A stretch of DNA of 64,000 nt from Zychaea mexicana (lineage: Eukaryota > Mucoromycota > Mucoromycetes > Mucorales > Lichtheimiaceae). The stretch covers positions 1 to 64,000 of the forward strand of contig NW_026516720.1 in NCBI RefSeq assembly GCF_025766255.1, in the 5' to 3' direction. The position numbers and the translations under genes are program-made. Below, in pieces: positions 1-9,357 of the stretch (its first letter is position 1; every line of letters begins with the position of its first letter). The notes beneath the pieces were generated by a model that ran no database searches, had not been told where the DNA came from, and worked only from the letters and a program-made list of their open reading frames with translations.

Positions 1-780
1 CGTACCTTGAGCGCTAAAAGAACCATAGTTATTGTTGTTACCTGAAGATTTGTATATATAATTAAATTTCATGGAAGGGTAAGAAGCCCACACTATGTTT
101 TAAGGTATGTAAAGGTTGATGTACGTAAAAGTTGGTGTTAGTGAGATTGTATGAGTAGTGAGTGTAAGTAATCAAGGAACGCACTCAGAAAAAAGAGACT
201 GGTTTTCCTGCCAGAGCGACTGCTTTACCTGCAATCGCTGAAAATGGAAGTACGTAAAAATTCGCGCACCCATGCTACTAGTATCTCAAAGATATTGCTG
301 CTAATCGTACTACAACTGCTAAACACTAACGATGTCTATATCTGATGATTAGATGATTTGCCTCTGCCAGTCTATAAACACCCAGCTGTTAGCCCACCTC
401 CACCGACGTATGCCCAGACGGGTGCTAGCAAGATTTGATGTATCGGCTCTATTACGATATCTCATCCTGGAAGCTTTATATAATTCTTGCTATTGCAATT
501 TTGAAAAAAAGTCTTCCAAGTACTCATTTCTGCTATTTGTAACAAATGTAAATACTTCTTTCTACACATTTCTGTTCGCTTTACGTATCCTTCTCTACAT
601 GCAGTAATTATTCCATTCAAAAGTTGAGTCTTCCGCTTTAGATACTGACTGATCCTGTTTCCATGGTGTTGTTGAAGGTATACTAATATAGTAAGCCCTT
701 GCAAAAGGGGGACATCCAACTCCAATTAGATATTAGATAATACTATTGGCTGTAAGAAATCTATTGGCTGTAAAAATCCA
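1..780. other. Left-edge stretch without a recognisable gene
   Basis: No open frame here looks like a protein I know. Two overlapping frames of about 85 codons on opposite strands (353-607 and 462-725) lack homology and look like chance. Base composition is mixed up to about 740 and then becomes strongly AT-rich, marking the left border of the AT-rich island that follows. Confidence 0.5.
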
Positions 781-969
781 AATTGTACAAAAAAAATTGA
801 ATTTTATGTATAAGAAGATTAAATATTATTAATAAATATTTTTGAAAACTATAAAATTTTTTCAATCACTAGATTGTAAAAAATTATTATATTTTCTTAT
901 CTCATTTGAGAAATATTAAAAATTAAATTCTAGAATTTATATTTTTATATTTCCATATTACTTTTTAAA

Positions 970-1295
970 AAAATAATTATTTTTTTTTTTCTTTAAGTCT
1001 AAAAAATAAAATTTATTTTATTTTAGCGAAGCTAATACTTTTCGGGTCTTTAGACCCTTCAAGTCTTTTTTTAAATCAAAAATTTACAATTTTTGAGGCG
1101 AAGCCTTGCTTCTTACTTTTTAATTTATTGAGTGAAACTTCGTTTCACTAAAAAGAATAAATTCTTTTTTTATTTAATAAAAAGACTTAAAGGGGGATAA
1201 ACCCCAGGTTTATAGCTCCTTTTAGTCGCTAAATATAAATCAAAGATTTATATTTTCAAGGACTTAAAGAAAAAAAAATAAAATAATTTGTTTTT
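970..1295. repeat. Hairpin-rich AT segment flanked by an inverted repeat
   Basis: A T-run ending in CTTTAAGTC near 980-1010 is matched in inverted orientation by GACTTAAAG plus an A-run near 1262-1285. Between them lies a dense series of short perfect hairpins: TAGC-GAA-GCTA (1024-1034), GGGTC/GACCC (1044-1057), AGGC-GAA-GCCT (about 1096-1106), AGTGAAA/TTTCACT (about 1130-1149) and GGGG/CCCC (about 1193-1205). A longer imperfect hairpin follows at about 1319-1365. Such hairpin arrays are typical of organellar intergenic DNA or of the ends of mobile elements; which of the two applies here is not decided by the sequence. Confidence 0.55.
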
Positions 1296-1463
1296 GTTTT
1301 TTGATATATAATTAAGTGTTCAATTAGAAAAAGTTAAGTGTAACTTTACTTTTCTAATGAACATTATAGGTGATTTATGATATATAAAAAGAAATTATAG
1401 ATTATAAAAAATTTATTAAATTTTTTTAATCACTATATTAATAGTTAACCCTCTAAGAAAGGA

Positions 1464-1877
1464 ATGCCAGGTATGAATTCAAAGTATATTGAAGATTTAT
1501 CCACATTATGTTATATACTAGTTGAAGAAAATATTGTAAGTATTACTGAATTTATAGTAAAATATTTATTATTAGAATATGTTCATCAAAAGAAGTATTT
1601 AGTACATAAAAGTGATAAAATTTATGATGGTGAGCATTATATTGTAAAGAAGCATATTAAAATTTACAAGTTAAAAATTAGAAATATTATATATGATCCT
1701 ATATTTGTTGCATACAAGCTAATTAAATTTAATCATTATAAGAATTTATTTAAAATAGTAGATCTAATTTTATTTATAAATATAATTAAAAAGATATTTA
1801 ATGAAAAAGAATATATTGAAATTGATGAGCAAGATATTGAAGGATTTTTCGAAAATGATGATGAATTGTATAATTGA
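1464..1877 (+). CDS. Hypothetical AT-rich ORF, no known family
   Basis: I do not recognise this 137-residue protein. It is rich in Ile, Lys and Tyr, has no Cys cluster and ends in an acidic stretch (EIDEQDIEGFFENDDE). A second reading frame continues the coding-like signal just past the stop (residues like IENGNEYRFREHLIEMLSENF to about 1938), so a frameshift near 1875 may have split one longer protein. Its base composition is far more AT-rich than the host genes to the right. Together with the next ORF and the transposase remnant it sits in an AT-rich island; I infer it belongs to a mobile or virus-like element, without proof. Confidence 0.35.
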   Translation: MPGMNSKYIEDLSTLCYILVEENIVSITEFIVKYLLLEYVHQKKYLVHKSDKIYDGEHYIVKKHIKIYKLKIRNIIYDPIFVAYKLIKFNHYKNLFKIVDLILFINIIKKIFNEKEYIEIDEQDIEGFFENDDELYN

Positions 1878-1941
1878 AAATGGTAATGAATATAGGTTTC
1901 GAGAGCATTTAATAGAAATGTTATCAGAAAACTTTTAATTT

Positions 1942-2459
1942 ATGCCAAGAAATAAATTTCAAACTCAATTACTTTTTGAATTTTTGTATTTAAAAAAAGA
2001 AATTGTTTCAAAGATTCCATCAAAATGGTTGCATTAAACGAATTCCTCCTAATCAACCATATCCAATTACATAATAATCTTAACAAAGAATTAGATGTAT
2101 TTATGGGAAATGAATTAGAATCTTACATTAATAAAAATATTGTAGAAAAATTAAAAATGAAATTACAAAATAAAATAAAGTCATTGTTTTCAGCTGACGA
2201 CTTTTTATACTTGAGCATAAATAATGAATTTTGTACCTATAAATTTAAAAAAGGAAAACGTGATGGTCAGTTTTGTGGTAGAAAAATCAGAACAAAATTA
2301 CCTGATGGTAAAAAGGATTACCTTTGCTGTCAATTTAGTAAGCTTCATATTCCTAAAAATAAAAAACTTGTTGTTTATAAATCTAATAACACTGAAGATG
2401 AGAAAATTGAAAAAAAAAATAAGAAAAAGAAAAAAACCAACCTATTAAATTTATTATAG
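1942..2459 (+). pseudogene. Cys-motif protein of the AT-rich island, probably frameshifted
   Basis: Two frames overlap. One starts at ATG 1942 (MPRNKFQTQLLFEF...) and stops after about 31 codons. The other opens at ATG 2025 and runs 144 residues to 2459; a single frameshift around 2025 would join them. The second part carries the pattern C-x4-FKKGKRDGQ-x-CG, then CC and a final His (residues about 70-107), followed by a Lys-rich tail. C...GxxxGxxC...C...H motifs of this kind are, to my knowledge, found in small proteins of large eukaryotic DNA viruses and in repeated proteins of arbuscular fungi. The match here is by pattern only, so the function is unknown. Confidence 0.35.
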
Positions 2460-2530
2460 GAAACCTATTTTATTTATGTTTCAATTCAATTATTCCTTAA
2501 ATACAATCAATATTTTTAAATAATATGGTA

Positions 2531-4063
2531 TCAATGATATATTACCCAGAGTATGCAATTTGATAATATACCAAGATTATGCTTATTGATATATTCCTTC
2601 AATAAATCCTTTTGATTAAATTTATCAATTGATAACCAACTGTTATCATCAGCACTATATCCAACCCATTTTACTTCAAACAAATATGTACCATTTTCAG
2701 TTTTATACCTAATAATCTCTTCTATTTCATATGATGCCATTGCTTGTTGTTTCACTTTATTTCACTTTCTTTTTTTACTACACTCATTAAATCTTGGAAC
2801 ATCATCATTATCACTATTACTCTGATTTGAATTATTATCAGATTTATTATCAACAATCATTTCTTCATTTGATATAGCCATATTAAGCAGGTCATTTTGT
2901 AATCTGATCATTTTATCCAGTTTATTTTTATTTTGTTTATTATTGCTGACCACTATATCAATTAGTTTATGCTCTACTGGAAAATCAAAATCATTACTGT
3001 GCCATAGTTTATAGTATGGTAAAATAGGAATATTGAACATTTCTACAAATTTTGTAATAAAGCTACACGAAATTGTAGATTATAGTATTTTATGTTATCC
3101 ATTTTAACAACTGACTTATTATTATTGAATCGGCAGAATTTATCCCAATTTCTGAAAATTGATTCTCAACTTTTGTCCTAAAACTTCCAAATGTCTTATT
3201 AAAATGATCTTCAGTAATCGTAAAGGGCTCATTTACATTTTTACGTATAGGGTATACAAAATTATCATAGCTAAAGTTATATATTTTTTCATTAGCAAGC
3301 TCTGTAAATTACGTGATAAATAAAGTATATCCACCATCAACTGCCATTATGTCATTCTCATGCATATATTTAAATAATTCCATGTTTGAAAACATGCTAC
3401 CATCTGAGCTATCAGAACAAAAGTCACTTTTAGAAGTATAAATAATCATATCATTCATATCACTAACAAATTGGGTACGTATTCCATTCTTCTTAAATTT
3501 ATAAGAATACATTCTTTGAAAGTGGTCAATTTCAGTATCTACATAGTTAATTCTTGAATCATGGCCAATACAAGTGTTACATATTTAAATAAGTCGGGAT
3601 TATGCTTTCTAGCAGATAGAATACATAATTTGATAGATGAAAACATGTTATTCACTGAATCATTTACTATTTTGTTGATTCATTTGTAGTTGTCCTCATC
3701 CATCCAAAGCTTTTTATAAAATGTATGAAATGTGCTATGTGGTAAGTATTTTTCAAATTTTTCACCACATGCTCTAGAGACTAAATGATATAATAAAAAC
3801 AATCCTTTTTCAATTTCAAAGTAAGGTCTGGGATATTCCTTGTTTGTATATAAAACTACTAGAAAATAAAATACAGCAACATAACCTAATTTATGTAACA
3901 ATTCATCCTTAATTTTATCTATGAATTTAATATGTCTCAAATCAGTTCTATGTTTATATTTATTATGTACAGTAGGCCAATTCCATTCTAGGAATTGCCA
4001 ATAATTTGCAATAATTGAGTTTACTTCATTTGTAATCAGTAGTGTATAGTTTGTTGTATCCAT
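2531..4063 (-). pseudogene. Decayed DDE transposase (Harbinger/DDE_Tnp_4-like) with C-terminal chromodomain
   Basis: Read right to left, the broken frames give one transposase. 4063-3680 is the N-terminal region, continuing past an in-frame stop to about 3560. The frame then shifts and continues through 3512-3309 with the block SDGSMFSN...IMAVDGGYTLF, which matches the second-Asp block (GSxhDxxvf...llgDsGY) of DDE_Tnp_4. The stretch after that has YPIRKNVNEPFTITEDHFN and FRTKVENQFSEIG, matching the conserved E-region of the same family. The first catalytic Asp region (near 3560-3575) is broken by a frameshift. 3040-2762 ends in one TGA, and in the same frame 2755-2531 encodes a canonical chromodomain (YEIEEIIRYK...YLFEVKWVGY...SWLSIDKF). 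Several stops and shifts show it is inactive. Confidence 0.7.
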
Positions 4064-4285
4064 TGGATCATTCTTTATTTATATTATGAATTTTCAATTT
4101 TTATAATCATTGAATGCATGATTTTGGTCACATGATGTCATAAAATTGATAAATTTTAAAATGGATGATATAATTTAATATGGCAGCAAGCAATTTATTA
4201 GATTTATCAAAAACTATTGTAAATTTATAGCCAATTTGGTACTGTACATCCCATAAATGTACATCATATGGCCATACTGTAGCAC

Positions 4286-4590
4286 AAAAAGAAGGATCGC
4301 AATGAAAAATAGGGATGGTTTTTACTCACATACATGCTAAGAGAGGTTGATACAGAGAAGGTACAATGTGCAGACGAAGAATATGTTGCACTCTTATTAG
4401 GTATGGGACGAAAAGGTATTTTAGACGATGTCGGCACAGAAAGAAGGATCGCATTAAGTAAAGAAGAGGGTGGTATTTACTCACAAATGATAAGAGAGGT
4501 GGATGGAGAGAAGGTATAATGTGCAGACGAAGAAGATGACAGTTTAGGTATAGGAAGAAAAGGTATTTTGAATTATATCGGCGACAGATC
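4286..4590 (+). repeat. Two-copy tandem repeat, about 152 bp unit
   Basis: Copy one (about 4286-4437) and copy two (about 4438-4590) share the ordered words GAAGGATCGCA, TTTACTCACA, AAGAGAGGT, GAGAAGGTA, ATGTGCAGACGAAGAA and GGTATTTT. The first copy and most of the second are open on the plus strand from 4334 to 4519, so the repeat may come from a protein with a repeated segment of about 50 residues (EVDxEKV...CADEE...GRKGIL). I do not recognise that protein. Confidence 0.6.
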
Positions 4591-4804
4591 GGTTTGCAGT
4601 TGCAATTTCCGAAGAAAGCAATGCTGCAAGACTTTTGAGCTGTCTGTTTAGCTGTTTGTTCCCAATAATCTTCACCTTCTCTTCGTCCTCACCAAACAAT
4701 GCAACAACATTCGTCAAGATTGACTTGACCTGTCCATCTGGGCATTTTTTTAGAATTCCATGGACAAAAGATTTCTTCAGCGATCCACAACTACTTGTAA
4801 TCAC
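4544..4804 (-). CDS. Hypothetical small ORF, doubtful
   Basis: An 86-codon frame encoding a Lys/Leu/Ser-rich sequence with coding-like composition (for example KKCPDGQVKSIL, VALFGEDEEKVKII, KQLNRQLKSLAALL). It overlaps the second copy of the 152-bp repeat and lies between the transposon remnant and the mitochondrial insertion. I do not recognise a domain. It could be a fragment of a decayed element gene or chance. Confidence 0.2.
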   Translation of the reverse strand: MITSSCGSLKKSFVHGILKKCPDGQVKSILTNVVALFGEDEEKVKIIGNKQLNRQLKSLAALLSSEIATANRSVADIIQNTFSSYT

Positions 4805-4849
4805 GTCTAGGGCAACTTGTCAAACAAGGATATTATTTATTATCCATCA

Positions 4850-4965
4850 AATTCACTATATACTGGGACATCTTAATCATTAAATATACCTAGAAGGTGA
4901 TAATTATTTAATTGAGATAATCAGTAAGTAACTGTGTAATAGATACTTCAGAGACTACAGGTGAT
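4850..4965 (+). ncRNA. Group I intron core (P, Q, R elements), mitochondrial origin
   Basis: The ordered motifs ATACTGGGACATC (P-like), GATAATCAGTAAGTAACTG (Q-like) and ACTTCAGAGACTACA (R-like) match the conserved core of fungal mitochondrial group I introns. The S element was not located with confidence. The following 900 bases contain the endonuclease remnant, as expected if the ORF lies in a peripheral loop. The intron probably interrupts nad6, whose downstream exon begins near 5890. Confidence 0.5.
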
Positions 4966-5294
4966 AAATATTAGATTTACCAAGTTAAATCTAACATTAA
5001 GAAAGAGTCCAATCTCCTAAAAGAATTAGATCTAGAATTATCTTGAGATCTAATTCTTTTTTTTTTTAATCTCTTTTGTAATCTTTTTTTTATAGTATTA
5101 TTCATAAAGTAATTAATTTTAATATTGAATAAAATATATGAAAATCTGTTGATTAAATAATGGTATAGTGGATTAATATATATAAACAATTTAATAAGTA
5201 TAATAGATTTAATCTTATTTATATATTTATATAGGTAGGACATAATTATTACTTATCTAATAATATTTAGTAATGAAATTAGATTATATTCTAA

Positions 5295-5877
5295 TTGAGA
5301 CCAATACCATTATTAAATAGTTGCAGGGAGCACCAACTGACTTGGCCCCATAAATATAGAATTATGTTATTTATTACTTTAAACAAATTATTACTTAATA
5401 TAATTACATATTTTTCAAATAATGGTACAAATGTATCATTAGAAAAATTATCTACATTGAATGTTTTAACTCTATTAATTAAATCATATTTATCTACTTT
5501 ATATCCTAAAGTACAAACTTCTATATATATAGTTTTAGCCCGGGCCAGGGGCTGCATCACTGACCCTAGCCTAGGCTAAGGTAATTCCCTCCCCGGGCTA
5601 ATATAAACAAAGCACCATTACTTGCTGATAAATCAAAAAGTAGAAAAGTATGGTATATAATATTAATTATAACTTAATTAATAGAACTCCATTTTTATCT
5701 ATAGGTTCATGTTTAGATTATATGAATATTAATAGAAATGCATTTTATAAAATTGTAGATATAAGTAAAGTATATTTAAATCATTATTATTATATTAAAC
5801 CATTAACTAAAGAAATTATTATAAAATTAATTACAAAAGGATTAATTAAAGATTCTTCGTATAGAAAGAATCCTTAG
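5295..5877 (+). pseudogene. Intron-encoded homing endonuclease remnant with NUMOD1-like C-terminus
   Basis: Two frames cover the remnant: 5295-5579 and 5650-5877. The second carries PFLSIGSCLDYMNINRNAFYK followed by a VYLNHYYYIKPL-like strand, the DNA-binding repeat (NUMOD1-like) found at the C-terminus of mitochondrial intron endonucleases. The nuclease motif itself is not visible to me, so LAGLIDADG versus GIY-YIG cannot be decided. A 67-bp GC-rich element sits between the two frames, and a further small indel near 5655 breaks the reading frame. The gene is inactive in this copy. Confidence 0.55.
5535..5601. repeat. GC-rich double-hairpin element inside the mitochondrial insertion
   Basis: A 67-bp GC-rich island in otherwise very AT-rich DNA begins TTAGCCCGGG and ends CCCGGGCTAA, a perfect 10-bp inverted repeat. 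Inside it is a second perfect palindrome, AGCCTAGGCT (5568-5577). This two-palindrome form matches the double-hairpin elements (DHEs) or GC clusters described from some fungal mitochondrial genomes. It lies within the endonuclease remnant. Confidence 0.7.
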
Positions 5878-5882
5878 GAGAG

Positions 5883-6320
5883 AAGTTTGCATATTTAATT
5901 GTTTATATTAGAGCAATCGCGATTTTATTCCTTTTCGTAGTAATGATGCTTAATATTAAATTAGTAGAGTTACAAGATTCAATAGAAAATTCTTCTAATC
6001 CTTACCTATTAGCTTTTGTATTAGGTACTCTATTTGTAAGTGGTTTAAGTTTAACTAATCCAAATATTTCAAAATTTGATTTACCTGCAATTTTTGATTC
6101 AATTAATTTATTATCATTTAAATCAGATAAATTAGAAACATTATTTGTAAATCATTTAATTTGGGATAATTTATTTGTATCTTTAGATCAAATTAATAGT
6201 CTAGGTCAAGTATTATACACTTCTCATGCACTATTTGTAATTATTGCAAGTATGATTCTATTATTAGCTACGGTAGGACCAATTATTTTATTATTAAATC
6301 CTACTAAACGAGTATCTTAA
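5883..6320 (+). pseudogene. nad6: nad6 3' part, NADH dehydrogenase subunit 6 (mitochondrial copy in the nucleus)
   Basis: The frame reads IVYIRAIAILFLFVVMMLNIK and continues to LGQVLYTSHALFVIIASMILLLATVGPIILLLN before a TAA at 6318-6320. These are the central YVGAIAVLFLFVVMMLN helix and the C-terminal membrane segments of ND6, a proton-pumping subunit of respiratory complex I. Only the downstream exon is present: the sequence upstream of about 5890 is intron. The Gly normally found in YVGAI is Arg here, which may be a mutation after transfer or an exon-junction effect. It has no start codon of its own and is almost certainly not functional in the nucleus. Confidence 0.8.
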
Positions 6321-6582
6321 TTAAGTAATTAATTAAAAATTACTAATTAATATTATAATTTTTTAGATAATTAAGTTCTGGGAACAGAGTTTATCTTCTA
6401 AACCTAGAACAGGGCTTAAGCTCTAGTCTAAATAATTAATTAAATTAATTTACTAAGTCTAATGGCTTGATGACAATAAATTTAATAATCAATATTTTTT
6501 TTATATTCTTATTAAATCTTAATGAGTTTTTTTGAAGAATTTTAAAGAAATATTAAGATTATATATATATAATTATTAACTC

Positions 6583-6741
6583 ATGTTATTATCATTTATT
6601 GAGGTACTTATTGTTATTGTACTATTATTAATGTCTGTAGCTTTTATTACTATTGTAGAACGAAAAGCTATGGGATCTATGCAAAGACGACTAGGTCCTA
6701 ATAAAGTAGGATATTATGGTCTGTTACAACCATTAAGTCAA
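6583..6741 (+). pseudogene. nad1: nad1 first exon, NADH dehydrogenase subunit 1 (mitochondrial copy in the nucleus)
   Basis: From ATG 6583 the frame gives a hydrophobic N-terminal helix followed by [19 protein letters not shown] and [10 protein letters not shown], the signature of ND1 (complex I membrane arm, quinone-binding region). The open frame reaches a stop at 6757, but family homology ends near 6741 where a group I intron begins. The rest of nad1 is absent, so this is a 5' fragment of about 53 residues. Confidence 0.85.
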
Positions 6742-6960
6742 GTGGCATCTCTTAATTAATCTTTAAGAGTAAAGTCAGAAGATTATAGAGATGAAAATAA
6801 GACTATATGCTGGGAAATTCTTAAAATTTGCTATACCTTATTGGTTACAATTAATAAATTCGAATTATCAGCAGGAAACTAATTAAAAAGATTAGAATCC
6901 TCAACGATTACATATCTTACATTTTATAAAATATAATAATATGATCTATTTACTCAAAGA
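6742..6960 (+). ncRNA. Group I intron core following nad1 exon 1
   Basis: Directly after the nad1 exon come GACTATATGCTGGGAAATT (P-like), TATCAGCAGGAAACTAA (Q-like) and ATCCTCAACGATTACAT (R-like), in the order of a group I intron core. GCTGG in P can pair with CAGC in Q. The intron is truncated by the right border of the mitochondrial insertion at about 7090. Confidence 0.6.
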
Positions 6961-7090
6961 ATGTTGTAAAATTTGGGAAACTATTTTATTTAAACTTTGT
7001 AATCAAATTAAATTCATACACTAAATATAGTGTTTTATTAATTATTATTTTATCTATTATAATTTTACACATAGTTAATAGTAATTTAGC

Positions 7091-7717
7091 TGAGAGGCAA
7101 CCTTGGCACCCGAATCTTGGTCACCTGTATCTTGTTCAGCCAGTGTGAAGATTGTATATGGTCGGGATCGATGGTCATCAGTGAGTAAGCTTGATGAACG
7201 ATAGAGTGTATATGTAGAAGGAAATTAAAAGCACGTTCTGATTTGTCGCAATTGATGAAGTACATCGTACTGCGATATCATACACGTGGATGTGCTTTCT
7301 ACCAATAAATTCGCTTTTTTGATCGATGCAACGTTGAGAAAAATTGCAGCTGTCTTTGCTTAGTTGTGATCGAGATTGAAGTGGATATGCGTGCTGCCGA
7401 CACTTGGAGGCTTGACGGTATCGATTCGCAGTGACGATGTCACCAGCAGATTCTATGATTTAGTGCCGATGATAAGCTTCTTGCCATCACTGTCTATTTT
7501 TGTCGTGATCTACACATTTGGGTACTTGGTATTGTCTAGGGGTAACGTGGTTGAAGGTGGTGATCCCTTTTTGGTAGAGAAATTTTCTCGATGGACGTCT
7601 ACCATTCGAGTTCAGCTGTAAACTTCCCCACAGTTGATAATTATTGCCTCGGTCATGTTATTGATTGCAATCGTACAAGCTAGTATTTGCACACAAACGA
7701 ACCGGAAATGTGGAAAC
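7091..7717. other. Host-like spacer between the NUMT and the long-TIR element
   Basis: Composition is close to the host average. One plus-strand frame (7376-7621, 81 codons) has a hydrophobic centre (SFLPSLSIFVVIYTFGYLVL) but no recognisable domain and no support from splice sites. I see no other feature. Confidence 0.4.
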
Positions 7718-8081
7718 GGGTATTAATCCTTAACAGTAATTTAAAAAAGGTTTTATTAATTAAATATATATAATTGTTGAAAAATATATAGGAAAAAATA
7801 AAAAATTAGATTATAATTTTTTTAATTTTTGAAACATTTAAGATATTTTTTTTAATTTGTTTTTTAATTCATATAATATATTTAGGTTTTGTATAAACAT
7901 GTTTAAACCATTAAAAACAAAATATTCTTTTATGATTAATTCAAATCTTATAATAGCGGAATGGTAATGAGCAAGTCCCTTCTCTAGCCAAGGAATACTT
8001 GGACGAAGGCTAGCTTGACAGTGAAAGACATAACTAAAATTAATTTACTGTTTATAGTAATATTAATTGTTATGGATTGAA
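7718..8081 (+). repeat. Left terminal inverted repeat of the 1.98-kb element
   Basis: It matches the reverse complement of 9358-9696 with scattered substitutions and small indels. The inner boundary is placed where TTGTTATGGATTGA stops matching. Confidence 0.75.
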
Positions 8082-8240
8082 ACTCAACACAGTCCAGTCT
8101 GTGTTGAGCATATTGGCGATTTCTGGAGACATTTCAGCGTACGAGTGTTTTATCAGATGATGCTTGTATGGACCGTAGTGTATAATGGACGTAAGGTGTG
8201 TTTGTCCCACGGTTGACGATGATGTGTTAGCATTTTCAGT

Positions 8241-8949
8241 CTACTTTTGTCGTTTTTCTTGGTGGACGTGCTCGATCTGCATTTGATTATCACAATCAGG
8301 TTTGATCATTTGCATCAAATTGTCTTTATGTGTTATTGCAGCAAGTTTAACATTATTGGAATCAACTAAGGCAAATGGTTGAAGCTGCATTTCATTCAGA
8401 ATCCATAGTGCCTTATTTCGAGTTTCTGGTTTCGCAGATACAAGGCGAGATGCACAGAGTAGTGCTTCCTCGTAAGTTCGTTTGGGCGCTGTAGATGCTT
8501 CAGGGACTGGCATTGTGATCGGTTCGGTGAGAATTCTCACATCGATATTTTCATCATCATCTGATTCACTAGATTCATCGGCATTGCCTCGCGAGTTTAA
8601 TATGGTGCATTTCGTCTGTAATCGCCAAAACTTCATTTTGTTTCAATTTTCAACTTTAAAATTCAGATTCTTTATTCGGTAATATATGTAATGTGTTAAT
8701 AGTGAATGGCAATTCTGTGATGTGAAGTATACTCTCTTGAAGAAAACTTTTAACTAATCCCAGTGCTTCTTTTCTGGGTATATCCTACAAATATGCCTAA
8801 ACAATCTCCCAATCATAAGGGATTGTCTCCTCTTCTATTGTTGTTTGAATTGCCTCGTTCAATGTGGTTCCAGTGACGATAATACGACCATTATCATTAC
8901 ATTGCTTTTTCTTAGCAGCCTTTTGGTGCTTACTTTGGGGAGCCATGGT
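8241..8949 (-). pseudogene. Internal ORF remnants of the long-TIR element
   Basis: On the minus strand ATG 8949 opens a Lys-rich start (MAPQSKHQKAAKKKQ) that meets stops near 8800. The same frame continues with coding-like sequence (IPRKEALGLVKSFLQES) towards 8670. A separate 131-residue frame (8636-8241) carries an acidic Ser-rich stretch and EALLCASRLVSAKPETRNKA. I do not recognise a transposase motif. Short inverted copies of GGCGATTACAGA(C/T)GAAATGCACCATA occur near 8608-8634 and 9256-9281, so the interior has been rearranged. Function unknown. Confidence 0.4.
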
Positions 8950-9357
8950 AAAACAGTATAGAGAGTGAGGGAAAGCAAATCTCGAACATGATTGGCTGAT
9001 AGCTATTCACACGGGACCGTAAAAACCCTGACGCGCTTGTGCAACATATTTCAAATCGCATTCTTCCCTGCTAAATATCTGAAAATTGCCTTTGACCAAC
9101 CATCTTTGACAGCTATCAACTTTTTTTTAAAACTTTTTTTGCAACTTCTAAACTTCAATAACTATTCTTTACATGCCTAAAAGTGTTTATTAAAGTATAG
9201 ATTTGAAATATAATGACTTAGGGTAAAGTAGATAGATCTCAAATTTGGAAGAAATTATTGGCGATTACAGATGAAATGCACCATAAATATGTAGAAGAAA
9301 GCAGTTATGACGTGTAATGTGGATTACAGTTATGACATGTAATATCGATTATGAGTA

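Larger units (their letters stand above)
4835..7090 (+). other. Nuclear mitochondrial DNA insertion (NUMT) carrying nad6 and nad1 parts
   Basis: A 2.2-kb AT-rich block contains, in order and on one strand: a group I intron core with a homing-endonuclease remnant, the 3' part of nad6, an intergenic spacer, the 5' exon of nad1 and the start of another group I intron. On both sides the sequence returns abruptly to non-mitochondrial composition. Linkage of two mitochondrial genes and their introns in collinear form points to transfer of one continuous mitochondrial fragment. The borders (about 4835 and 7090) are estimated from composition. An assembly chimera is the main alternative; reads spanning both borders would settle it. 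Confidence 0.75.

Noticed and set aside
4835..7090. Reading the AT-rich block as an active mitochondrial contig end
   Set aside because: Both sides are non-mitochondrial sequence, genes are truncated at both borders and the rest of the window is clearly nuclear. Assembly error cannot be excluded without reads.
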